Below are positions 1 to 6,834 of a stretch of DNA of 64,000 nucleotides, piece by piece (the first letter of the stretch is position 1; each line of letters begins with the position of its first letter). Made by a program: the position numbers and the translations under genes. Under the pieces are notes generated by a model. It made no database searches. It was given only the letters and a program-made list of their open reading frames with translations, and had not been told where the DNA came from. Source of the stretch: an uncultured Lachnospiraceae bacterium. Lineage in GTDB: Bacteria; Bacillota; Clostridia; Lachnospirales; Lachnospiraceae. Location: assembly GCA_934394615.1 (NCBI GenBank), contig CAKRRJ010000001.1, positions 21,522-85,521 of the forward strand, written 5' to 3'.

Positions 1-854
1 ATGATTACGCCATTGCCTGCTGTGTCTCTTCCATGCGGGTTGGCAAAGAAATGCAGTTTTTTGGTGCCCGGGCGAATCTGGCAAAATGCCTGCTATATGC
101 GATCAACGGCGGCGTGGACGAACTGAGTAAAAAGCAGATCGGACCGAAATACCGCCCCATTACTTCAGAATATCTGGATTACGAGGAGGTTATGGAGCGG
201 TATCGGGATATGATGCGGTGGCTGGCGGGTGTCTATGTGAACAGCTTAAACATCATTCACTATATGCACGACAAATATTCCTATGAGCGGCTGCAGATGG
301 CGCTCCACGACCAGCATGTGACCCGCTGGTTTGCGACAGGCATTGCCGGGCTTTCCGTGGTGGCGGATTCCCTGTCTGCCATCCGGTACGCAAAAGTCCG
401 GGTGATCCGCGATGAAGACGGCATTGCCACAGATTATGAGGTAGATGGTGACTTCCCGAAGTACGGCAATGATGATGACCGGGCCGATCAGATCGCGGTG
501 GAGATCCTGCATACGTTTATGGGCTATATCAAACAGAATCACTGTTACCGCGGCAGTATCCCGACGACTTCGGTTCTGACCATCACGTCCAACGTAGTTT
601 ACGGCAAAAATACCGGCTCCACTCCGGATGGACGAAAGGCGGGGCAGGCTTTTGCGCCGGGAGCGAACCCTATGCATCGCCGTGATACCCATGGGGCTGT
701 GGCTTCCCTGGCTTCGGTAGCCAAGCTGCCCTTTATGGATGCCCAGGATGGCATTTCCAATACGTTCTCCATTATCCCGGGGGCGCTGGGAAAGGAAGAT
801 GCCATTTTCCTGGGGGACCTGGATGTGAGACTGGAATGCGAAAACAATTTATAA
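1..854 (+). CDS. pflB: Pyruvate formate-lyase core, C-terminal part, lacking the glycyl-radical domain (5' end outside window)
   Basis: Cleaves pyruvate with CoA to acetyl-CoA and formate in the cytoplasm during fermentation. The frame is open to the left edge; bases 3-32 encode [10 protein letters not shown], which holds the catalytic Cys-Cys pair of the family (bases 18-23). Later segments such as [22 protein letters not shown] and [24 protein letters not shown] are typical PFL. The protein stops soon after ALGK, about where the glycyl-radical segment of a normal PFL begins, and ends in an unrelated tail ([11 protein letters not shown]). The RVSGYA radical loop is encoded by the next gene, 12 bases downstream, so the active enzyme is inferred to be a two-part complex. 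The activase follows. Identity is certain; the two-subunit working is inference. Confidence 0.95.
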   Translation, partial: DYAIACCVSSMRVGKEMQFFGARANLAKCLLYAINGGVDELSKKQIGPKYRPITSEYLDYEEVMERYRDMMRWLAGVYVNSLNIIHYMHDKYSYERLQMALHDQHVTRWFATGIAGLSVVADSLSAIRYAKVRVIRDEDGIATDYEVDGDFPKYGNDDDRADQIAVEILHTFMGYIKQNHCYRGSIPTTSVLTITSNVVYGKNTGSTPDGRKAGQAFAPGANPMHRRDTHGAVASLASVAKLPFMDAQDGISNTFSIIPGALGKEDAIFLGDLDVRLECENNL

Positions 855-866
855 GGAGGATTATTT

Positions 867-1112
867 ATGGCACAGGCAAGTGAAGCACAGATCGACAACC
901 TTGTTTCTTTATTAGACGGTTACGTGGAGAAAGGCGGACATCATTTAAATGTGAATGTCTTCACGAAGGAAACCTTACTGGATGCACAGGCGCACCCGGA
1001 GAAATATCCGCAGCTTACCGTGCGGGTTTCCGGCTACGCTGTGAACTTTACAAAACTGACGAAAGAGCAGCAGGACGAGGTGATCTCCCGCACCTTTCAT
1101 GATTCCATCTGA
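867..1112 (+). CDS. Separate glycyl-radical subunit of pyruvate formate-lyase (GrcA-like)
   Basis: 81 residues equivalent to the C-terminal domain of [21 protein letters not shown], then [19 protein letters not shown], with the radical glycine at residue 56 (bases 1032-1034). The ATG at 867 has its own strong ribosome site (AAGGAGG, 854-860), so this is a designed gene rather than the tail of a frameshifted one. It resembles E. coli GrcA (YfiD), a spare radical domain that repairs oxygen-damaged PFL; here the preceding PFL has no such domain, so this protein is probably an obligate subunit. pflA starts two bases after its stop, suggesting coupled translation. A full-length PFL elsewhere in the genome could make it a repair part instead. 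Confidence 0.9.
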   Translation: MAQASEAQIDNLVSLLDGYVEKGGHHLNVNVFTKETLLDAQAHPEKYPQLTVRVSGYAVNFTKLTKEQQDEVISRTFHDSI

Positions 1113-1114
1113 CT

Positions 1115-1930
1115 ATGATGGCCGGACGCATTCATTCCATCGAAACCTTTGGAACCGTGGACGGACCGGGCATCCGTCTGGTGGTATTTCTGCAGGGATG
1201 TCTGCTGCGGTGTCTGTACTGCCACAACCCGGATACCTGGAAGCAGTCCGGTGGCACAGAGATGACGGCGGAGCAGATTCTGGAGCTGTACGAAAAGAAC
1301 CGGAGTTTCTATTCCCATGGGGGTATCACGGCCACCGGCGGGGAACCGCTTTTGCAGATGGAATTTGTCACGGAACTTTTTGAGGAGGCAGCCCGGCGGG
1401 GGATTCATACCTGTCTGGATACCTCCGGGATCACGTTTCCGGTGAGCGGGAGAGAGGCGGTGAATACCGATCGTGTTTCTGCTACGGCAGCAGGAACTAG
1501 CGCAGATTACAGCAGCAGACTTCAGCAGTTTGACCGGCTGACAGCCGTTACAGATCTGGTTATGCTGGATATCAAACACATTGACCCGGAGGGACACAAA
1601 AAGCTGACCGGCCAGTCCCTGGATCCGGTTCTTGCTTTTGCCCGTTATCTGGAGAAACGAGGGGTTCCGGTCTGGATCCGCCATGTGGTGGTGCCAGGTA
1701 TTACCCAGAATCGGGAGCAGCTTTACCGGCTTGGGTGTTTCATCGGTTCTCTGCACAATGTGACAGCACTGGATGTGCTTCCTTACCATGACATGGGAAA
1801 GGCGAAATACCTGGAACTTGGCATGAAGTACGCTTTGAAAAATACACTTCCGTTATCTCAGGAAGAAGCGCTCGAGGCCCGTCGGATCATTCTTCAGGGC
1901 ATTTGTGCAGTTCATACAAAAACTTGTTGA
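1115..1930 (+). CDS. pflA: Pyruvate formate-lyase-activating enzyme (radical SAM)
   Basis: Generates the glycyl radical on PFL using S-adenosylmethionine and a [4Fe-4S] cluster. The cluster motif CxxxCxxC is at C29-C33-C36 (GCLLRCLYC), preceded by the family start ETFGTVDGPGIR; the SAM-binding GGEPLLQ and VMLDIKH segments follow. At 271 aa it is about 25 residues longer than usual; the extra stretch near residues 110-140 (around NTDRVSATAAGTSADYSSRL) is low in recognisable structure. There are two adjacent ATGs (1115, 1118) and no strong ribosome site, consistent with coupling to the glycyl-radical gene two bases upstream. The partner must be the separate radical subunit, so the enzyme may dock differently from E. 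coli PflA. Confidence 0.95.
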   Translation: MMAGRIHSIETFGTVDGPGIRLVVFLQGCLLRCLYCHNPDTWKQSGGTEMTAEQILELYEKNRSFYSHGGITATGGEPLLQMEFVTELFEEAARRGIHTCLDTSGITFPVSGREAVNTDRVSATAAGTSADYSSRLQQFDRLTAVTDLVMLDIKHIDPEGHKKLTGQSLDPVLAFARYLEKRGVPVWIRHVVVPGITQNREQLYRLGCFIGSLHNVTALDVLPYHDMGKAKYLELGMKYALKNTLPLSQEEALEARRIILQGICAVHTKTC

Positions 1931-2046
1931 GAATTTTATTCATTATAACTAATTCATAGTAGTTTTCTAGGAATTATTTTTGAATAGTTACCTAAAGCTA
2001 ACCGCATATTGTACCTCATTTTATTCAAAAGTGCAATATTTTCCTC

Positions 2047-2075
2047 TTGAATATTTTTTAAATATAGTATACAAT
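2047..2075 (+). promoter_or_regulatory. Sigma-A type promoter for the ferredoxin gene
   Basis: TTGAAT (2047-2052) and TACAAT (2070-2075) are separated by 17 bases in an AT-rich stretch 45 bases before the ferredoxin start. No other gene lies between, so the ferredoxin has its own transcript. Confidence 0.6.
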
Positions 2076-2119
2076 GATGTCATCGAGATGATTATAGAAT
2101 ATTTAAGGAGGATATTATC

Positions 2120-2290
2120 ATGGCATATGTAATTTCTGATTCTTGTGTTAGTTGCGGTACCTGCGAGAGCGAGTGCCCGGTAAGCGCTATTTCTCAGGGA
2201 GATAGCCAGTATGTGATTGACGCTGATGCTTGCATCTCCTGCGGTACCTGTGCAGGTGTTTGCCCGACCGGCGCTATCAACGAGGGTTAA
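2120..2290 (+). CDS. 2[4Fe-4S] clostridial-type ferredoxin
   Basis: A 56-residue low-potential electron carrier. Two CxxCxxCxxxCP motifs are visible: C9, C12, C15, C19 and C38, C41, C44, C48, each followed by proline, in the classic pseudo-twofold arrangement of clostridial ferredoxin. The start at ATG 2120 follows AAGGAGG (2105-2111). It stands alone between a promoter at 2047 and a terminator at 2308. In an anaerobe it would link oxidoreductases such as pyruvate:ferredoxin oxidoreductase, hydrogenase or Rnf; no partner is encoded beside it. Codons are the preferred ones throughout, suggesting high expression. Confidence 0.97.
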   Translation: MAYVISDSCVSCGTCESECPVSAISQGDSQYVIDADACISCGTCAGVCPTGAINEG

Positions 2291-2307
2291 TTAAAACACA
2301 AATCATC

Positions 2308-2350
2308 AAATGCCTCTTCTGTATTTGCGGTACAGAAGAGGCATTTTTTG
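2308..2350 (+). terminator. Rho-independent terminator after the ferredoxin
   Basis: A perfect 16-bp stem (2308-2323 with 2331-2346) with a 7-base loop, ending in TTTTTT, 18 bases after the ferredoxin stop. Confidence 0.92.
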
Positions 2351-2422
2351 TTGCCATAATAACATAAAACAGATATTTTATAGTTACAGATAGACAATTG
2401 CAGCCACGAAAGGAGTTTCCTC

Positions 2423-3139
2423 ATGACAAAGAAAAAACCGATGATCGCGCTTACCCCATACTTCAACATAGAGCGTGATGAACCCTACATGCGTCCGGCT
2501 TACTTAAGAGCGATCCGTGCAGCCGGCGGTACTCCGCTGATTCTTCCGCTGGATCTGGAAGAAGATGATCTTCAGCAGATCGTGGATACGTTTGATGGCT
2601 TTCTGTTTACCGGCGGCCCGGATATCCATCCTTTTTATTTTGGAGAGGAAACACAGGCAAACTGCGGAAATGTCTGCCCGCGGCGTGACCGTATGGAAAT
2701 GATGCTGTTAAAGCTGGTGATGAAAACCGGAAAACCTGTTTTTGGCATCTGCCGCGGCATTCAGTTATTGAATGTGGCTCTGGGCGGCGATATCTATCAG
2801 GACATTCCAAGCCAGTTTCCGCAGGATTTCCCGATTGCCCATGTCCAGCCATTTGATTATGTGATCCCATCCCATAAGGTGGAGGTGGTTCCGGGAACGC
2901 TTCTGGAGCGCCTTACCGGCTGCAAGACGCTAAATGTTAACAGCATGCATCATCAGGCATGCCGGAAGATTGCCCCGGGGCTTGTGGCATGCGGTTATGC
3001 CTCCGGCGGACTTACTGAGGCCATAGAGAAACCGGACTATCCATTCTTTCTGGGAGTCCAGTGGCATCCGGAATATTTATGGGAACAGGATCCGGCTATA
3101 AAACAGATATTTGAGGCATTTGTAAATGCGGCCCGTTGA
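2423..3139 (+). CDS. Class I glutamine amidotransferase-like hydrolase (peptidase C26, PuuD-type)
   Basis: 238 aa, full family length. The nucleophile elbow FGICRG places the catalytic Cys at 110; the partner His and Glu are H215 and E217 in QWHPE. LFTGGPDIHP (residues 61-70) is the oxyanion-side motif of gamma-glutamyl-gamma-aminobutyrate hydrolases. The family cleaves gamma-glutamyl amide bonds of small molecules in the cytoplasm; the true substrate cannot be told from the sequence. No putrescine-pathway neighbours are present, so a puuD label would be too specific. The start at ATG 2423 has GAAAGGAG upstream. It is monocistronic, with a shared terminator separating it from convergent mecA. 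Confidence 0.88.
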   Translation: MTKKKPMIALTPYFNIERDEPYMRPAYLRAIRAAGGTPLILPLDLEEDDLQQIVDTFDGFLFTGGPDIHPFYFGEETQANCGNVCPRRDRMEMMLLKLVMKTGKPVFGICRGIQLLNVALGGDIYQDIPSQFPQDFPIAHVQPFDYVIPSHKVEVVPGTLLERLTGCKTLNVNSMHHQACRKIAPGLVACGYASGGLTEAIEKPDYPFFLGVQWHPEYLWEQDPAIKQIFEAFVNAAR

Positions 3140-3153
3140 TTTTTTCTGGAAAT

Positions 3154-3197
3154 AGCAAAAGGCTGTGAGACTTTGGTTGGTCTCACAGCCTTTTGCT
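3154..3197. terminator. Bidirectional terminator between the C26 peptidase and mecA
   Basis: A perfect 18-bp inverted repeat (3154-3171 with 3180-3197) around an 8-base loop. A-runs on the left and T-runs on the right let it terminate both converging genes. Confidence 0.9.
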
Positions 3198-3216
3198 GTT
3201 TCTGAATGTGCAGACA

Positions 3217-3996
3217 TCAGATCAGTGCAAGTTTCTGCAGAGCATCAGCTCCAATGATGACTTCATAATGCTCCTGATAGTAGGCCTCGCCGGCGGCGTC
3301 TGTCCGGATCTTTTCGCCGTACTCTGCAAGCAGATTGCAGATGCGGCTGAAAACGACCGGATCTGCGGATTCGTTGGAAAGAACCAGATAATACTGGCTG
3401 GTTCCAGGTTTCTTGTAGAGCTTGCTCGGTACAGTGCCAAGGGATTCGGATGCTTTTGCGGCATCGGAAATCTGATCCAGGGTGCTGAACCGGTAAATGC
3501 GGGTCTGAAGGACCGGAGCGCCGTCTGAGGAACCGCCGGAAGCAGTTCCGGTATCCGGAGTCTGCAGGGCGGTGCCATCGGCATTGCCAGATGGATTCTG
3601 ACCATTCATGGCAAGCATGTTCTGCTTGAACAGTTCCATAAGGCCATCTGCGCCCTCAAGCAGTTCATTTGCAAGACCTCCCCAGAGATTTTCCGATCCG
3701 TCCTCGGAGAGCGGGGAGAACTTGGAAAAGCGGGTGTCCAGCTCCTCAGGGTCCTCTATCTTGGTGATGACGAGCATCACGCTTTCACCGGAAAGTGGAA
3801 TAGCTTCCACCATCAGCGGAATATCTTCAGCGTCAAAGCCAACTTCATTGGAGGCCTTCTGAATCATCTCACGAAACAAGCCGCGGGCTTTTTCGCTTCC
3901 ATAGGCGAGCTCACCCAGATTTAAATTGCGGGAACTGAGGTCAGAACTGGTCAGCGTGCAGCGAATTTGGTTTTCATTGATTCGTTCAATTTTCAT
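3217..3996 (-). CDS. mecA: Adaptor protein MecA
   Basis: 259 aa. The N-terminus MKIERINENQIRCTLTSSDL is typical of MecA, which binds target proteins and hands them to the ClpC/ClpP protease; in Bacillus it controls competence through ComK. The C-terminal ClpC-binding domain follows a linker (about residues 125-165) rich in Gly, Asn, Ser and Thr, and then has YRFSTLDQISDAA and SKLYKKPGTSQYYLVL. No comK or clpC lies nearby, so its role here is general proteolysis adaptor by family inference. The ribosome site GAAAGGAG precedes the ATG at 3996. It is transcribed divergently from the kinase locus. Confidence 0.93.
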   Translation of the reverse strand: MKIERINENQIRCTLTSSDLSSRNLNLGELAYGSEKARGLFREMIQKASNEVGFDAEDIPLMVEAIPLSGESVMLVITKIEDPEELDTRFSKFSPLSEDGSENLWGGLANELLEGADGLMELFKQNMLAMNGQNPSGNADGTALQTPDTGTASGGSSDGAPVLQTRIYRFSTLDQISDAAKASESLGTVPSKLYKKPGTSQYYLVLSNESADPVVFSRICNLLAEYGEKIRTDAAGEAYYQEHYEVIIGADALQKLALI

Positions 3997-4060
3997 AAGA
4001 TCACTCCTTTCGATGTGAAATAACAGGCATACAGAAAAAAGAATCTGTTTCCCTATTCTA

Positions 4061-4090
4061 ATTATAGTATAGAATACGGTGAAATATCAA
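4061..4090 (-). promoter_or_regulatory. Promoter for mecA
   Basis: On the reverse strand TTGATA (4085-4090) and TATAAT (4061-4066) are spaced by 18 bases, 65 bases before the mecA start. Confidence 0.6.
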
Positions 4091-4168
4091 TTCCTATGTG
4101 AAAATTTTAGGAATTGTTAAGAAAACCCTGACTGTAAAAACTTTGTCGAACCTTGTAGCCTGAATTTC

Positions 4169-4198
4169 TTGTCATATTTCATATAGCGGTATTACAAT
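4169..4198 (+). promoter_or_regulatory. Promoter for the kinase locus
   Basis: TTGTCA (4169-4174) and TACAAT (4193-4198) with an 18-base spacer, about 30 bases before the kinase ribosome site. Confidence 0.6.
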
Positions 4199-4227
4199 GG
4201 GTGCACAGAGACAAATAAAAAAAGGAG

Positions 4228-5661
4228 GTGCACAATATCGCGGACACCATACTGTTCGGAAAGTACCAGTTGTGCCGTGTACTGGGCTGCGGCAGAAGCG
4301 GTACCGTATTTCTGGCGAGGCACATGGAACTGGACGAATACCGCGCCATAAAGAGAGTTCCAAAAACTTTTACGGATTACGAAGTATTTCGAAGAGAAGC
4401 GCTGATACTGAAGGGGATTCGTGACCAGGGAATACCAATTGTTTACGACCTGGCAGAAGATGAGCAGTACAGCTACCTGATTGAGGAGTATCTCGAAGGA
4501 GATTCTTTATATGCCCTGGTCTCCGGATCGGGACATTGTTCACCGGCAGAGACGATCTGTTACGGGATTCAGATCTGCCATCTGGTACATATCTTGCATT
4601 CAATAATGCCTACCCCTGTATTATATCTTGATCTACAACCCAAAAACCTTTTACTGAGCGAAAACACGATCAAGCTGATCGACTTTGATCATGCAGCCTA
4701 CGCGGATGAAGCGGCGAGTCAGGAAGAACGTTATGGAACGGCTGGATGTGCGGCGCCGGAGCAGTATTCGGGAGATATCTTAGATGGAAGAACAGATATA
4801 TATGCCATTGGTGCTGTCCTCCATTACATGCTGACGGGATATTTTCCGGGAGAAGTACCGCAGGCCGGGCAGATCAGGTTAGCCGGAATAACCGAACGGC
4901 GCCTGATGCGCCTGATCCGCAAATGCCTGCAGAAAGAAAAAGACAGGCGTTTTCAGAGCGCGGATGAGCTTGGACATGCGCTGCAAAAGCTTTGGAATCT
5001 ATCGAAACGGAAGATGGCCGGGTATGGTCCGGAATCTGGGGAAGAGTCTCTGGTTGTTGCTGTGGCGGGAAGCCGCCATGGGGCAGGAACAACCCATATT
5101 GCCATAGGGCTGGCAGCATATCTGCATAGATGCGGAATGACTGCCGTTTATGAAGAACACAATCGAACCGGTGCGGTAAACCAGCTGGCAGGATGCCTGG
5201 GGGTGGAGGCGGATCAGAGCGGGATATTCCGGATCCGCAGGATCCCCATGCTCCCGCAGTATGGAGCGTGTGTAAAATTGAAACCGGCCGGGTACGAGAT
5301 CCGTATCCTGGACTGCGGAGCGGATCTGGAGCAGTTCCTGCAAAAAAACGCAGATGCGTACATTCTTGTGTGCGGTGCGAAGCCGTGGGAGTGGGAAACT
5401 TCCATGGAGGCAGTAAAGCAGTGCTGCCAGGTGCCGGGAATGGTTATTCTGTATGATCAGTTTTGCAGCAGGCTGTTGTTTTATCCGAAATGGCCGGCGG
5501 GACATACGAGTGGATTGCGGATGCCGTATTTCGTGGATCCGTTTGCGGGCACGCGTCAGGCAGACCGGGTATACCGGACAGTCTGGAAGCGTTGGTTTGG
5601 AAGACAGGGAGGAGAAAAAACACGAAATTTATTTTCGGAAGAAAGAAAGCAGCTCCGCTAG
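4228..5661 (+). CDS. Divergent Ser/Thr protein kinase fused to a degenerate ParA/MinD-like domain
   Basis: 477 aa in two parts. Residues 13-255 form a bacterial Hanks-type kinase: glycine loop LGCGRSGTVFLA, ATP lysine K42 (AIKRV), activation end APEQY, TDIYAIGAVLHYMLTG. The catalytic loop is altered: HRDLKPEN is YLDLQPKN (Asp135 and Asn140 kept, HR and K lost) and DFG is DFD (152-154). Residues 275-477 look like a ParA/MinD-family ATPase whose P-loop lysine is replaced (AGSRHGAGTTH, 280-290). No membrane segment or PASTA repeat is seen, so it is probably cytoplasmic. Start is doubtful: GTG 4228 overlaps the ribosome site AAAGGAGG, whereas ATC 4237 would be well spaced and no ATG is available. 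It overlaps the next gene. Function unknown; kinase activity is plausible but unproven. Confidence 0.8.
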   Translation: MHNIADTILFGKYQLCRVLGCGRSGTVFLARHMELDEYRAIKRVPKTFTDYEVFRREALILKGIRDQGIPIVYDLAEDEQYSYLIEEYLEGDSLYALVSGSGHCSPAETICYGIQICHLVHILHSIMPTPVLYLDLQPKNLLLSENTIKLIDFDHAAYADEAASQEERYGTAGCAAPEQYSGDILDGRTDIYAIGAVLHYMLTGYFPGEVPQAGQIRLAGITERRLMRLIRKCLQKEKDRRFQSADELGHALQKLWNLSKRKMAGYGPESGEESLVVAVAGSRHGAGTTHIAIGLAAYLHRCGMTAVYEEHNRTGAVNQLAGCLGVEADQSGIFRIRRIPMLPQYGACVKLKPAGYEIRILDCGADLEQFLQKNADAYILVCGAKPWEWETSMEAVKQCCQVPGMVILYDQFCSRLLFYPKWPAGHTSGLRMPYFVDPFAGTRQADRVYRTVWKRWFGRQGGEKTRNLFSEERKQLR

Positions 5662-6296
5662 GCCTGTCGGGAGCCAGCCCACAGCTGATCGGGGTAATAG
5701 GCGGCGGACGCGGTGTGGGCACGAGTCATCTGGCAGTTTCCATGGCCAATTATCTGACCGGCGCGAAGAGAAAGAAAACAGCGCTGTTAGAATGGAACAG
5801 CCATCAGGACTTTACGGCTTTGGCGGAGTTTGCCGGAGCGAAAAATGGGCGGAAAATACGAAGGACAAAAGAACAGGCCGGAACGGATTCAGGTTGGAAC
5901 AGAGGGAAGCTGTTTCGGATCATGGAAGTGGATTATTACAAAATGGCAGATCCGGCGGTGCTGTCGTTTTGTCTGGGACAGGATTACCGCTATATCATTA
6001 TGGATTACGGAGAAGCAACAGGCAGCAGCCTGTGTGAGTGCGCGCGCTGCGACAGAAAGGTCCTGGTAGGATCTTTGAGTGAATGGAAAGCAGAAGCATT
6101 TCTGGAAGCCCTGGAGCGGACGGGAAAGAGAGATAAAAGCTGGAAACTGGCCGTGTTTTCGGGCGGTGAAGATACCAGAAGAGAAGTAGAAAAACGGTTT
6201 GCCTGCAGGCTCCTGCGGATTCCGGCTTCAGTAGATGCATTCTGTATTACCCGGGAAGAGATGACATGCTTCGAGGCACTGCTGGGGGAAAAATAA
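5622..6296 (+). CDS. ParA/MinD-like protein with altered P-loop, apparently starting at ACG
   Basis: About 224 aa. Its P-loop region (IGGGRGVGTSHLA, residues 27-38) carries the same lysine-to-threonine change and following histidine (GVGTSH against GAGTTH) as the C-terminal half of the preceding kinase, so the two are paralogous and could pair, as ParA-family proteins dimerise. No ATG, GTG or TTG follows the strong ribosome site AGGGAGGAG (5606-5614); the codon at ideal spacing is ACG (5622), one base from ATG, giving xKFIFGRKKA. An upstream in-frame ATG at 5463 lies deep inside the kinase gene without a ribosome site. It overlaps the kinase end by 40 bases in another frame. Start codon uncertain; the reading frame is sound. 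Confidence 0.72.
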   Translation, partial: TKFIFGRKKAAPLGLSGASPQLIGVIGGGRGVGTSHLAVSMANYLTGAKRKKTALLEWNSHQDFTALAEFAGAKNGRKIRRTKEQAGTDSGWNRGKLFRIMEVDYYKMADPAVLSFCLGQDYRYIIMDYGEATGSSLCECARCDRKVLVGSLSEWKAEAFLEALERTGKRDKSWKLAVFSGGEDTRREVEKRFACRLLRIPASVDAFCITREEMTCFEALLGEK

Positions 6297-6386
6297 AAAC
6301 AAGAGGACGGCACGGTTTGTGTGGTGGGAAAATGTGTCACGGCAGAACCTTCGCAGTATACCGAAGCCGTCTGGTAAGGGGAAAGT

Positions 6387-6671
6387 ATGATCGAAGAAAA
6401 CAAAAATAGTGCAAACCAGAGTTATGTAGAAGGCCTGAAGCGCTACCAGGAGCGGGGCATCCGGGTCCTGATCGACGGCGAAGATGCAAATGAGACAACA
6501 TGGTGCAAGCTGTTTGAGGTCCGTGAGGATGGAAGCTTTTACATGGGGGATTACATTTTAGAAGATATTCCGATGGACAGTTCCGGGAAGGAGGTGAATG
6601 AGGAACAGGAAGATTATATGAAACAGAAACGTTTAAAAGAGATTCATTTTGATATGGTCTATCATTCATAA
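6387..6671 (+). CDS. Small conserved-looking protein of unknown function
   Basis: 94 aa, acidic, soluble, no signal peptide or membrane segment. Not recognised. It begins MIEENKNSANQSYVEGLKRY and has an alternating hydrophobic core (IRVLIDGEDA, CKLFEVREDGSFYMGDYI) that suggests a small beta-rich fold, with a charged C-terminal helix. The start at ATG 6387 follows GGGGAAAG. It lies 90 bases after the second ParA-like gene, and a promoter-like sequence follows at 6790, so it probably belongs to the kinase transcript. Confidence 0.65.
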   Translation: MIEENKNSANQSYVEGLKRYQERGIRVLIDGEDANETTWCKLFEVREDGSFYMGDYILEDIPMDSSGKEVNEEQEDYMKQKRLKEIHFDMVYHS

Positions 6672-6787
6672 CAGCCGGTCAGGGGCGGCGTGGTCAGATG
6701 GGGACGTGAAAGATTTCTGAAAAAGAGGATCCCGATTCAGCCCGGGGAAAAAACATCAGGAAAATTTAAGAGAAGCCCTGTGGAATC

Positions 6788-6798
6788 TATGGTATAAT
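6788..6798 (+). promoter_or_regulatory. Extended -10 promoter before the GH18 gene
   Basis: TGGTATAAT fits the TGnTATAAT extended -10 form. No good -35 is visible at 17 bases. It lies about 40 bases before the GH18 start. Confidence 0.5.
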
Positions 6799-6834
6799 TG
6801 AGGAAAACATAGGCCAAGTGAGGAGACAGGACAA

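Noticed and set aside
845-870. Frameshift or sequencing error splitting one PFL gene
   Set aside because: The second part has its own strong ribosome site and ATG at correct spacing, and the first part ends cleanly before the radical domain.
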